This document shows positions 8,531 through 18,128 of a stretch of 38,942 bases of DNA, piece after piece. Position 1 is the stretch's first letter; each line of letters opens with the position of its first letter. The stretch is from NCBI GenBank assembly GCA_012517065.1, contig JAAYVR010000067.1, positions 1 to 38,942 of the forward strand, given 5' to 3'. This stretch comes from Verrucomicrobiota bacterium. GTDB taxonomy: Bacteria > Verrucomicrobiota > Verrucomicrobiia > Limisphaerales > J093. Position numbers and translations under genes: made by a program. A model generated the notes under the pieces. It saw only the letters and a program-made list of their open reading frames with translations. It was not told the origin of the DNA and searched no databases.

Positions 8531-9316
8531 ATGGTCGAGCAAACAGCGACAATCATCTCGAACCGATGTGAGACGGGCCTCTATTTCCGCCTGGTGCTGC
8601 ATGCACCGGCAATCGCCCCGAACGTCCAGCCGGGTCAGTTCGTCCACATCCGGATTCCGTCTCTCAAGGATGCCCTGCTCCGGCGTCCGTTCAGTGTTTT
8701 TGACACCGGCCAAGAAACCATTTCGATCTTGTACAAGGTCGTAGGCAAAGGAACCGTCGCATTGGCTCGCATGCGCGAGAACGAAGACCTGAGCCTGCTG
8801 GGGCCACTCGGTCACGGGTTCACAATCCCAACCGCCAACAGTGAATTCCCACTGCTCGTGGCGGGTGGTTACGGAATGGCCGCTTTGTACCTTCTTGCCA
8901 AGCAATCAACGCAGAAAGGAATCGTTTTCGCAGGCGCGCGCGAGCGAAACGACATTCTGTGCGAAGCTGAGTTCCGTGCTCTCGGATGGGATGTGCGAGT
9001 GGCGACCGAGGACGGAAGTTACGGCGAACGCGGCCTTGTGACACAACCGCTGAGGACCGAATTGGAACGACAGGCGGAAGGGCGCAAACTGTTCGCGTGC
9101 GGTCCCACGCCGATGTTGGAAGCCGTGTCGAAACTGGCAGAAGAGTTTGGCGTGGGCGCCGAAGTGTCGCTTGATCAACACTTGTGCTGTGGAGTCGGGG
9201 CTTGCTTGACCTGTGTCGTGCCGGTCAAGACATCTGACGGCTGGGAATACCAACGCGCCTGCACGGAAGGGCCGGTGTTCGACGCCCGAAAAATACTGTG
9301 GGAGGCGGGGCTGTGA
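8531..9316 (+). CDS. pyrK: Dihydroorotate dehydrogenase B, electron transfer subunit (PyrK)
   Basis: FAD and [2Fe-2S] protein that passes electrons from the PyrD active site to NAD+ in the fourth step of pyrimidine synthesis. At 261 residues it has the usual length. The FAD-binding RRPFS motif is at residues 51-55, GGYGMAAL near 112-119 and the nucleotide-site CGPTPML at 190-196. The cluster ligands are C220, C225, C228 and C244 (C-x4-C-x2-C-x15-C) followed by EGPVF, the normal PyrK ending. The ATG at 8531 has no convincing ribosome-binding site but matches the family N-terminus. It overlaps pyrD by four bases, so the two subunits are probably made in step. Confidence 0.95.
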   Translation: MVEQTATIISNRCETGLYFRLVLHAPAIAPNVQPGQFVHIRIPSLKDALLRRPFSVFDTGQETISILYKVVGKGTVALARMRENEDLSLLGPLGHGFTIPTANSEFPLLVAGGYGMAALYLLAKQSTQKGIVFAGARERNDILCEAEFRALGWDVRVATEDGSYGERGLVTQPLRTELERQAEGRKLFACGPTPMLEAVSKLAEEFGVGAEVSLDQHLCCGVGACLTCVVPVKTSDGWEYQRACTEGPVFDARKILWEAGL

Positions 9317-10239
9317 ATCTCTCTGTAAAGATAGGCAGGCTGACACTACAGAATCCCGTCACCGTGGCCTCCGGCACGTTCGGTTACGGTGCCGAATACG
9401 CGCGGTTGATCGATTTGAACCAGCTCGGGGCTGTCACAGTAAAAGGCATTCGGGTCTGCCCCGTGCGGGGAAATCCTACGCCACGCACTTTCGAGGTCAC
9501 AAGCGGGCTCCTCAATGCCATCGGTCTGCAGGGGCCGGGTGTGGACGCGTTCATTAAGAAGTACTGGCCTTTCTTGAGAGAACTGAAGGTCCCAACCATC
9601 GTCAACATTTGGGGCACGACCGTGGACGAGTACGTCGAGGTGACGCGCCGACTCAGCGAGCTGGAAGGATTGGGCGCAATCGAAATCAACGTTTCGTGTC
9701 CGAACGTCAACGGCGACGGCACCGCGTTTGGGACCGATTTGAATCTGCTGGGTGAGATCGTGTCTGCGTGCCGCCGTGCAACGTCGCTGACCCTGATAAC
9801 AAAGCTCAGCCCGAACGTCTCGAGCATAGTGCCTTATGCCAAAGCCGCCGAACAAGCCGGCAGCGATGCGCTGTCGATCATGAACAGCTACCCTGCCATG
9901 GCGATCGATCCTGAAACGCGCCGGCCGCGGCTGGGGAATGTCACCGGCGGATTGAGCGGTCCGTGCATCAAACCCATCGCCGTGAAATTGGTTTTCGATG
10001 CTGCGCGCGCGGTCCGAATCCCGATCATCGGCATAGGCGGGATTCAAGATGCATCCGACGCGCTCGAATTCATCATTGCCGGCGCCACGGCAGTTGCAAT
10101 TGGCACGGCCAACTTCTATGAACCGCAGACAGCGTTGCGGGTGGTAGAAGGACTGCGCGAATACCTCAAGAACCACCAGATCGAAGACATCAACGACCTG
10201 ATCGGCAGCGTCCGGATTGAAAGAAAAAGCTCCTGCTGA
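9313..10239 (+). CDS. pyrD: Dihydroorotate dehydrogenase B, catalytic subunit (PyrD, class 1B)
   Basis: Oxidises dihydroorotate to orotate using FMN; electrons leave through PyrK. The catalytic base C129 lies in INVSCPNV, and a cysteine here rather than serine marks class 1. Other family blocks are NPVTVASGTFGYG, LNAIGLQGPGVD, TKLSPNV, NVTGGLSGPCIKP and IIGIGGI. I take the GTG at 9313: it overlaps the pyrK stop as GTGA and has GGAGGCGGGG upstream; an in-frame GTG at 9298 would lie inside that site. The product is 308 residues, the normal length. The gene ends only 18 bases before a gene on the other strand. Confidence 0.96.
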   Translation: MNLSVKIGRLTLQNPVTVASGTFGYGAEYARLIDLNQLGAVTVKGIRVCPVRGNPTPRTFEVTSGLLNAIGLQGPGVDAFIKKYWPFLRELKVPTIVNIWGTTVDEYVEVTRRLSELEGLGAIEINVSCPNVNGDGTAFGTDLNLLGEIVSACRRATSLTLITKLSPNVSSIVPYAKAAEQAGSDALSIMNSYPAMAIDPETRRPRLGNVTGGLSGPCIKPIAVKLVFDAARAVRIPIIGIGGIQDASDALEFIIAGATAVAIGTANFYEPQTALRVVEGLREYLKNHQIEDINDLIGSVRIERKSSC

Positions 10240-10257
10240 GAATCGGCCGGCTGGTGG

Positions 10258-10521
10258 TTATTGACGAGAACTCTTCTGGAGAAACCGGCGGCACCAAGTC
10301 CTCACCCTGCACCGGAATACGGAGAGCCCAAGGTCCGGGTACTTTGGCGCGATCCTGCTTGAGAAAAGTTGCCGCACTTTGTTCTCGAACTCCGACTCGG
10401 CTTCCCTTGCTTTAGCGGAGAGCGGATCGAGAGCGAATTCGAATCTATCAAACAAGTCAGCCAGCTCCTCTAACTCGGATCTGGAAACAAGCCGTTCGGG
10501 ATCGCCGACCTCTTCTCGCAT
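10258..10521 (-). CDS. Small unknown protein, 87 residues
   Basis: I do not recognise this protein. The first two thirds are highly charged and probably helical (many Glu, Arg and Leu); the C-terminal third is basic with two cysteines and ends in SSRQ. The ATG at 10521 has an excellent ribosome-binding site (AGGAGGAG, five bases away), which is the main reason to call it. It overlaps the upstream unknown gene by 52 bases in another frame, so translation may be coupled. Confidence 0.55.
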   Translation of the reverse strand: MREEVGDPERLVSRSELEELADLFDRFEFALDPLSAKAREAESEFENKVRQLFSSRIAPKYPDLGLSVFRCRVRTWCRRFLQKSSRQ

Positions 10522-10904
10522 TCGATCTCCTCCTGCACTGCTTGCAGCCGTTTGTCAGCGGCCAGCTTGTAATCAAGCACACGATCGTAAAGTTGCGCTG
10601 TGCCGCAGTGGGGATACTTGTTCTTGAGACTGCGCAATTCCTCGAGAGCCAACTGGCAAAACTGGCTCATTTGCTCCCACACTTCGGCCACCTCGGAAAG
10701 ATCGCCTCCCTTCTTTCGTGCTACAACTGCAGCGATTTTGTAGCACTGAATGACGGCGCCTTCGAGCAATTGGACTTGTTGGCCAAAGGCCTCACAAGCA
10801 CCGTCCTGATCCACACTCTCGAATGAGTCGCCAATCTCCCGCAATTTGCTGATTTCAGGTCGGTTGATTCTCAAAATATCCTCGAACTCAAGGCATGCCT
10901 TCAT
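10470..10904 (-). CDS. Unknown soluble helical protein, 144 residues
   Basis: I do not recognise this family. The sequence is soluble, mostly helical by composition, with no signal peptide or membrane segment and five cysteines scattered along it. It lies downstream of eno on the same strand, separated by a strong hairpin, so it may have its own promoter: TAATAT sits 13 bases before the ATG, directly after the hairpin. No ribosome-binding site is visible. Its end overlaps the next small gene by 52 bases. Confidence 0.6.
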   Translation of the reverse strand: MKACLEFEDILRINRPEISKLREIGDSFESVDQDGACEAFGQQVQLLEGAVIQCYKIAAVVARKKGGDLSEVAEVWEQMSQFCQLALEELRSLKNKYPHCGTAQLYDRVLDYKLAADKRLQAVQEEIECEKRSAIPNGLFPDPS

Positions 10905-10919
10905 ACAGACCGTATATTA

Positions 10920-10958
10920 GCCGGTGTGGGCTGTGAATGCAACCTCGCCCACACCGGC
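10920..10958 (-). terminator. Strong hairpin after eno, likely terminator
   Basis: Twelve perfect pairs (GCCGGTGTGGGC / GCCCACACCGGC) with a 15-base loop, 32 bases past the eno stop. There is no T-run after it; instead TAATATACGG follows, which could be the -10 region of the next gene. It is either a terminator without a U-tract or an RNA stabiliser. Confidence 0.55.
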
Positions 10959-10990
10959 CCCAAGAATGCGTGAGTGTTTGGAAGCGGCTG

Positions 10991-12367
<1,377 letters not shown>

Positions 12368-12559
12368 TCAACTCCCTTGTCTGCCACGAGCCTAACACAT
12401 CAGGCCGATAGCGCAAGAAGGGCGTTGGCCGTCGCACTTGCCATTTGCACGACCAACGGCGTTTTTGCCAGATGCAACCGCACCGCCGGGGTCGTCGGCA
12501 CCTGCCAACATGGGCAGCCAATAGCTCTGACTGCAACAGTTTCTCACCGATCGAAATCT

Positions 12560-14521
12560 TTACTTCCTTTCGATTACCGGCCGAAGCCCCGACCATAGAC
12601 GACGCGCAGTCTCGATATAGGCTTTCTGGGCGGCATCCTCGGAAACAGCCGCCAGTTTTGTGACCTTGCCTGCGGCGGCCAGGATTCGCCGTTGTCGCGC
12701 CACATCCACGCACCGGATAGCCAGACGCGCGTGGGCAGCTTCGTAGCTGCTTCCGCGTCCCTCGCGTTCGAGTTTGCGCAGCGTCTGTTCACATTCCCGG
12801 CGCATCACCGCAAGGTCATCGTTCTCACCGACGGCTGCATCGGCGTGCTCCGCTTCCGAGGGCGGCAGAAACATCTGCTGCACGGGCTCAGGACTTGCAC
12901 CGCCCATCAGGATCAACACACGCGCTGCATCGGGCGTCTCAGAATACGGCAGGAAAACCCCGTGCTTGTCGTGCTTGGACCATGCTTTGCCGTTCAGACG
13001 CGCCCCCGTAACGGGTCCGCGCCCACGAGTGGCGAGGTAAACCCGTTTCGTGCCAAAGCGGATTGGGAAGCGCTGCTCCAACTCTTCGATCTCGGGCGGG
13101 ACATGGGGCAGAATTGTCAGACCATCAGCACGGTACAAATACTCGAACAACCCGCGCACGAATGCAGCCGGCGGCCCAAAGGCATCGTAAGTGAGATTGA
13201 TCGGCTGATTAGGCTGGTAAACGTCGCTGCCACAGCGAGTGAGCGGATTATCCATGCGGAACGTGTCGGCGAGCTTGAGCAAACGCCGCATGGACCTGCG
13301 GGCATCTTCGTATTTGCCAAGCCGGTAATAAGCCAGAATCATCCGCGCTTCGCAGGTTGACCAATGCCCGCCGTTGACCCACGTCCCATAGGCCCAAAGC
13401 CCTTCGGTCCGTTCGTACATGTCGTCGTACGACGGATAATTCGGCAAAACAAAATCGTGCGGACGCAGTCCGGGTATCGCAGCCATCACTTCAAAAATGC
13501 GGTTTGCCTCGGCATCTCCAACGACACGAAACGCTATGGCATCGTGATTTGGCGAAGCCTCGAAGTAACCGTGCTTTTCTGCACCGTACACGCCGTGTTT
13601 CGTCCCGTCCGGATCAAGCGACCTGATAAAGTATCCCCCGGGCGCAAGCAAATGATCAAGGCCCCGGCGAGCCCGGTCACGACAATGGCTGAACCTCTCG
13701 GCTTCCGCTGTCCGGCCCGCGAGTTTCTCCAGTTCAATCAGCCTGTCCAACGCGGCGATATAAGTCACCGACAGTCCAGCCAGATACGCGGCGCCATAAG
13801 TGCCGTCGGCACGCTTGTGGCCTGCGTAACTCGGGGCGAGAAGATTCCCCGCGGGGCCAGCGAGGAAAAGGTCGTTTGCAGGATCACGCCTTGTTTCGAC
13901 GAAAAGAGCCGATCGTTCGAGCTTCGGGAGGTATCGAGCGATCGCATCGCGATCGCGGCTTATCAACAGCAGCTCGGATTGCATGACGATGCCGGCGGCG
14001 GTGAACTCCATGCCCCAGTCATGGATCGAGATTCGTCCGTCACCCTGTTTATAGACGATCCATCCTGGCCTTGCCGCGTCGCACAACGCGCCATCAGGAG
14101 CGATCCAATCAAATGGTGGCGGGGCGCCGACGCGTCGCCCGTCGCCCATTTGGTCGAACCACAAATCCTGAGAGTTCTGCAGAAACGTCAGGAACGGTTC
14201 TTCGAGAAACGGCAGCGCGGAATAGGTTGTTCCATAGCTGTTTTGAATCCACCAGGCATCCCACGTCGGCCCCTCGACAAGTCCGTTCCAGTTCGTCGTG
14301 TACAGCATTGCAAGGTTCGGGCGGAGCGGCGTGGGTTCAAAAAGGCTCCGTGCCGATTCGAGCAGCTCGAGATGTTCGGTCCCGCCTCTGCCCCTGAAAA
14401 AGCGGCCTTCAAACACCGTGTCTGCAGCGGAGGTCTCCGGGTTGATTGTGCAGAAAATGCCGAGCCAAAATGCAACCGCACGGAATGATGTTGTCACGAA
14501 ATCAAACTCACGATGTTTCAT
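12560..14521 (-). CDS. Secreted six-hairpin (alpha/alpha) glycosidase-like protein
   Basis: A 653-residue exported protein; the N-terminus has a hydrophobic core (AVAFWLGIFCTI) and a likely cleavage site after ETSA. The body resembles (alpha/alpha)6-barrel glycosidases: WNGLVEGPTWDAWWIQNSYG near the N-terminus, YERTEGLWAYGTWVNGGHW in the middle and, near the end, TYDAFGPPAAFVRGLFEY with LTILPHVP, which parallels the 'E-x-LFG-x-x-P' region of GH63/78/94-type enzymes. Acidic residues in GLVEGPTWD and ERTEG are candidate catalytic residues. I cannot assign a GH family or substrate. A C-terminal helical extension of about 110 residues follows the beta domain. It starts 84 bases after the LtaS-like gene and may be co-transcribed. 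Confidence 0.7.
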   Translation of the reverse strand: MKHREFDFVTTSFRAVAFWLGIFCTINPETSAADTVFEGRFFRGRGGTEHLELLESARSLFEPTPLRPNLAMLYTTNWNGLVEGPTWDAWWIQNSYGTTYSALPFLEEPFLTFLQNSQDLWFDQMGDGRRVGAPPPFDWIAPDGALCDAARPGWIVYKQGDGRISIHDWGMEFTAAGIVMQSELLLISRDRDAIARYLPKLERSALFVETRRDPANDLFLAGPAGNLLAPSYAGHKRADGTYGAAYLAGLSVTYIAALDRLIELEKLAGRTAEAERFSHCRDRARRGLDHLLAPGGYFIRSLDPDGTKHGVYGAEKHGYFEASPNHDAIAFRVVGDAEANRIFEVMAAIPGLRPHDFVLPNYPSYDDMYERTEGLWAYGTWVNGGHWSTCEARMILAYYRLGKYEDARRSMRRLLKLADTFRMDNPLTRCGSDVYQPNQPINLTYDAFGPPAAFVRGLFEYLYRADGLTILPHVPPEIEELEQRFPIRFGTKRVYLATRGRGPVTGARLNGKAWSKHDKHGVFLPYSETPDAARVLILMGGASPEPVQQMFLPPSEAEHADAAVGENDDLAVMRRECEQTLRKLEREGRGSSYEAAHARLAIRCVDVARQRRILAAAGKVTKLAAVSEDAAQKAYIETARRLWSGLRPVIERK

Positions 14522-14605
14522 ACAACAAATCAAGCATCTGATCGCCACAGGCCGGTCGAGATCGTAACTGCCTTAGCGGTTTACCCGACCCGGCGCTCTA
14601 ATTGC

Positions 14606-16711
14606 TCACGGCGTTTTTCGCGCGGACAGGTCGGGACCATTAACCACCCGCCACCAGCTCAGCGCCCGCAATGCCTGCCATTGTCGCACAGCCGCGCTTT
14701 CTGTGGCTGTCGCCGGTCGGTCGGACATCTCGCGCAGCCCCAACACAACGTTCGGTTCGGTGGGGTCCAATAACCAGTCTGGCGTCACGATTGCCTGTGA
14801 GCCGAGTCCGATCTGCGGCCCCGCCAGATCGAACATGTTGCGGCCAAAGGCGTGGTACTCGAAACCGCGTTGCGCGGCCAGTTCAATCATCGTTGGCAAG
14901 ATGTCCGTGTGCGAACCGGCAAGCCTTTTCCCGTCCAATCCCTCGGGCAACACGCCACGCCCGCGCCACAGCATCAGGACGGCCGTTCTTTCATAAGCGT
15001 TTGGGCGTTCATTGACGAACCGGCGCGACCAATGATCGCCCGTTGCAGCAAACAATGTCGTGCCAAGCCGCTTTTCCGCCTCGAGAACAAAACTGCTGAA
15101 GGAATGGTCGGCAAACCACAAATGCCCCAGAACCTTGAAATCGAGCGTCCTGGAACAAATCGGCTTCAAATCTGGCGGCGGTTGTCGCACCCCATAGCCG
15201 TGGCCAAATACATCCGTCGAATAAGGCGGGTGATAACCCGCCGAGAGTATAAGGTTGAAGCTGGGCGGATCGTCCGACACTTTTCCAAGAACGTAGTTGA
15301 ACAACTTGTCGTCTTCGACGCCCCACTCGCGCTTCAGCAGGCCGCCCTCGTCAATGTCGCCCCCGCCGTGCACTTCGTCGAAACCTTGTTCTAGGCAGAA
15401 ATCTCCGAACCGCTGCCAACTCAGGTACCCCGCATAAAAAGCGCGTGTTCGGTAGCCAAGCCGCTTGAAGATTGGCGCAATGCTTGTCGGAAGAGGTGTT
15501 CTGCACGCCGGCTCGTAGTTCACAACCAGCCCCGAATAAGGAAGCCCGGTAATCAATGCACTGACCGAGATCATCGTTCCCGCACCCGCAGGCACAAAAG
15601 CGGGGATCAACACACCTTCCCGCGCCAGCGACCGCACGCCCTCGCTGAGCTGTAGCGATCGATACCGGTCGAGCAAAGGCCATGCGTCGTAGCTTTCCAG
15701 TACCACAAGGAAGACATGTCTTGGCCGTTTCCCCGGCAGCCCCTGTGCAACACGCATCGTCATGCTGTCCAGATCACACCCGCCTGCCGCAGAGGGGAAG
15801 GCGGTCTTCGCCGCGTCCCGGATATCACCGTTCGGCCACAGAACCTGCAGGTTCCTGCCGCGTATCACCTCGAGCTGCTGGCTAATCGCGTATTTCAGGG
15901 CTGAGTACGGGTTTAGAACCAGCTTGTTCAGAACACGATCTTTCGTAACCGCCGCATCCTTCAACTGCACCGGACGTCTCCCGACGGACCCCCGGACAGC
16001 CACCACGGCAACTGCAGCCATGGACAACACCACAATCGCCCGCCCTGAAACCGACCTGATCAAACCTGTCGCGCGCTCCGGATCAATCCGTCCGATGCCA
16101 CACAGCCACTTCCACAACCTCACAAGGGCCACGCAAACAACCGCCATTCCAAACACCGCGGGAATCACAGGGTAACTCTTCCACACGGTGCGCAAAACAG
16201 CCCGCATGTCGTCAAAAACAACCCCCAGAATCCAGTGATTGAAGTGGTCCTTGTACTCCGCGAAGAAACCTATCGCAACCGCTCCAATCAGAGTGGTCAC
16301 GGCCACGAACAGCGTCGCAACCACTGCCCGCGTTGTTTCAGCCAGTGACCGTCTTCGTGCCGCCACTGCAACCAATGTCCCGGCAAAACACGGTAGCGCC
16401 CAATACATCGCCACGCTCGCATCGAACCTCGCCCCGGTAAACAGGCATTTCAGGACCTCCATCCAGTCCGCTCTCGTGCCAATGCTCCCTGCAAAAACCA
16501 GCAACATCAACACCCGTAGCAACGCCAACAGACCAAAAGCAAACAACCAGAACTTCCAATCTTTCACTGATTGCTCGACGAACAACCCCCATCGCCGCTC
16601 GTGATCGATGGCACCACGCGCCGTTGGCGTGTTTCCTCCTTCCCTCTGGCCAGAAACAATCGGTTCTCCGCTCACACGCCGCGAGAGTATCAGGTCGCCG
16701 AACGCGGTCAA
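14606..16711 (-). CDS. LtaS/MdoB-like membrane-anchored sulfatase-fold phosphotransferase
   Basis: Five predicted membrane helices (about residues 52-74, 103-118, 126-150, 184-200 and 224-240) followed by a large outside sulfatase-fold domain: the lipoteichoic-acid-synthase layout. Metal and active-site residues fit LtaS: E339 in VFLVVLESYDAW, the Thr nucleophile T379 in AGAGTMISVSALITG, W432/R434 in YLSWQRFG, and D559-H560 in ATGDHW, then GSHTDILPT. Family members move phosphoglycerol or phosphoethanolamine groups onto envelope glycans; the substrate in this Gram-negative is unknown. The start is uncertain: the frame opens with TTG at 16711, and a GTG at 16675 is also possible; neither has a clear ribosome-binding site. 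Confidence 0.82.
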   Translation of the reverse strand: MTAFGDLILSRRVSGEPIVSGQREGGNTPTARGAIDHERRWGLFVEQSVKDWKFWLFAFGLLALLRVLMLLVFAGSIGTRADWMEVLKCLFTGARFDASVAMYWALPCFAGTLVAVAARRRSLAETTRAVVATLFVAVTTLIGAVAIGFFAEYKDHFNHWILGVVFDDMRAVLRTVWKSYPVIPAVFGMAVVCVALVRLWKWLCGIGRIDPERATGLIRSVSGRAIVVLSMAAVAVVAVRGSVGRRPVQLKDAAVTKDRVLNKLVLNPYSALKYAISQQLEVIRGRNLQVLWPNGDIRDAAKTAFPSAAGGCDLDSMTMRVAQGLPGKRPRHVFLVVLESYDAWPLLDRYRSLQLSEGVRSLAREGVLIPAFVPAGAGTMISVSALITGLPYSGLVVNYEPACRTPLPTSIAPIFKRLGYRTRAFYAGYLSWQRFGDFCLEQGFDEVHGGGDIDEGGLLKREWGVEDDKLFNYVLGKVSDDPPSFNLILSAGYHPPYSTDVFGHGYGVRQPPPDLKPICSRTLDFKVLGHLWFADHSFSSFVLEAEKRLGTTLFAATGDHWSRRFVNERPNAYERTAVLMLWRGRGVLPEGLDGKRLAGSHTDILPTMIELAAQRGFEYHAFGRNMFDLAGPQIGLGSQAIVTPDWLLDPTEPNVVLGLREMSDRPATATESAAVRQWQALRALSWWRVVNGPDLSARKTP

Positions 16712-16734
16712 ACAGCGAGATCATTCTGCAAATA

Positions 16735-17050
16735 AAGTGCCAGGCTCGTTATCTGGGCTTCGCCCACCGAAAAGGTGCCAGGCTCGTTGTTTGGGTTTTG
16801 AGCCCCGATTGCTGCGTGGCCACCATATTGTCCCTTGTTCCGATCCGCGGTTGCCGAAGTCTGCGGAGGTACCCCTCGGATGCAGATATGGGGACAGACA
16901 CGTTGTTTGCGGCTTCCTGCCGATCCGGTTCCAGGCACGTTGGTTGCGCATAGAAACAAAGCGGCAGCAAGCTGCCGCACTCCAAACGCTTCGCGCCTGC
17001 CAACGCCCACAGCATCCGCGGCGGCGCGTGAGAAACCATCGGGATCAGCG
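16735..17050 (+). repeat. Family A intergenic repeat, full copy (A2)
   Basis: The most complete copy. In order: GTGCCAGGCTCGTT twice (16738, 16775), CCGATTGCTGCGTGGCC, CGGTTGCCGAAGTCTGCGG, ATATGGGGACAGACACGTTG (16886-16905), TTCCAGGCACGTTGG, then the perfect hairpin GCGGCAGC-AA-GCTGCCGC (16961-16978) and CTCCAAACGCTTCGCGCC. A 42-base stretch (16956-16997) is identical to 34171-34212. It is followed by a family B element on the opposite strand. Positions 16712-17236 hold no gene I can support. Confidence 0.85.
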
Positions 17051-17075
17051 CGTTCTTCCTTGCAACGGAGTCGCA

Positions 17076-17193
17076 GGGCAGATTTCGCAGCCCGGCGTGG
17101 CTGCAGGGCCGGGTGGGGTGCAAGGGCCGGGGGCGTTGCCCGTCAGGCGACTTTGGTTCCGGCACGCCGGGCTGGGGAATATGCGGGCTAAAC
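17076..17193 (-). repeat. Family B inverted-repeat element (B1)
   Basis: About 110 bases bounded by a perfect 12-base inverted repeat, CAGCCCGGCGTG (17088-17099) and CACGCCGGGCTG (17163-17174), with ATATGC/GCAGAT flanks. Its core at 17126-17162 is a 37-base perfect match to the reverse complement of 38458-38494. It is MITE-like in size and symmetry and carries no gene. Confidence 0.8.
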
Positions 17194-17236
17194 CTTGCCA
17201 AAAGGCAGTCGGGATGTAATTGTTCAGAAGCAAGAT

Positions 17237-18028
17237 GTGATCACGAACCCAGCCAGAGCTGCCGGTTTTAGCAACGTGGATGGCCATCGGCAGGCGTGCG
17301 CCGTTGTTGGGACGGCGCAACCAACTTCGCTGTGTGCTTTCACGCTGATCGAGTTATTGGTTGTGATTGCCATCATAGCGATTTTGGCGGGGATGCTATT
17401 GCCCGCTCTTTCGAGGGCCAAGGAACGGGCGCAACGGATGACCTGCTTGAACAACATCAAGCAGCTAACGTACGCGGTCCTGATGTATGCCGATGACAAC
17501 CGGGACAGGTTTATGCCTGACGGCGACGATGATCCGCATTGGGTCAAGCTGCCTTTCCGCGACATGCTTCGCACGAATTACTCGGTCACGCGCCCCACGT
17601 TCTATTGTCCGTCAAATCCGAAGTGGAACCGGGACGATTTCTGGACATGGCCGGACAACCAGAGCTGTGTGATTGGCTTTGTCTATCTTGTGGCCGAGCC
17701 GTCGTATAACAATAACACCAGTCTTTACCCAAAGCCGATTTCGCATCAGCCGATATTCGCTCAACGGAGCACGGACAACGCGTACTATCCGCTGATCTGG
17801 GCTGATATGAACCGGAAGCTTAACGGCTCATGGATGCGGCCTGGCGATCCGGACCCGATGGTGCGCGGGGTGAATCATTTCGATTATCGGGGCAAACAAC
17901 CCGCTGGATCGAACGAGGGATACCTCGACGGTCACGTCGAATGGGTGCCCGCAGTGAAGTTCGTCAGCAAACCAAAAATGGATTTCGGCGGGCTTCAGTT
18001 GTTTTTCTACGCTGGTAAGGACAACTGA
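17237..18028 (+). CDS. Prepilin-like protein with type IV pilin/type II secretion N-terminus
   Basis: An exported protein with a class III leader: a short N-terminal part, then [19 protein letters not shown] with the methylation glutamate at position 5 of the mature chain. The residue before the cut is Ala rather than the usual Gly. After the helix come [17 protein letters not shown] and [20 protein letters not shown], the standard opening of the large Verrucomicrobia/Planctomycetes prepilin-like family, and near the end [11 protein letters not shown], the 'DG' motif of that family. These proteins are abundant in the phylum and of unknown function; they are not major pilins. The start is unsure: GTG 17237 or GTG 17276 (21-residue leader); the frame itself opens inside repeat B1. 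Confidence 0.85.
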   Translation: MITNPARAAGFSNVDGHRQACAVVGTAQPTSLCAFTLIELLVVIAIIAILAGMLLPALSRAKERAQRMTCLNNIKQLTYAVLMYADDNRDRFMPDGDDDPHWVKLPFRDMLRTNYSVTRPTFYCPSNPKWNRDDFWTWPDNQSCVIGFVYLVAEPSYNNNTSLYPKPISHQPIFAQRSTDNAYYPLIWADMNRKLNGSWMRPGDPDPMVRGVNHFDYRGKQPAGSNEGYLDGHVEWVPAVKFVSKPKMDFGGLQLFFYAGKDN

Positions 18029-18029
18029 G

Positions 18030-18046
18030 CCGGGTGATTGGCCCGG
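18030..18046. terminator. Weak hairpin between convergent genes
   Basis: CCGGG, a seven-base spacer and CCCGG directly after the prepilin-like gene stop, in the 100-base gap between convergent genes. No T-run follows, so a terminator role is only suggested by position. The same gap also has the perfect palindrome GGGCTAGCCC at about 18103-18112. Confidence 0.3.
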
Positions 18047-18128
18047 AAATCTCACCGGATTGAAGGCATGGGTGCATTTCGGGGGCTGGCTCGCAAGATT
18101 CCTGGGCTAGCCCGCAGAGGAGTTGAGT

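Noticed and set aside
16712-17236. CRISPR array or RNA gene in the repeat-rich gap
   Set aside because: Repeats are dispersed, not regularly spaced with unique spacers, and no cas genes are present; no tRNA-like arms were found here or in the other gaps.
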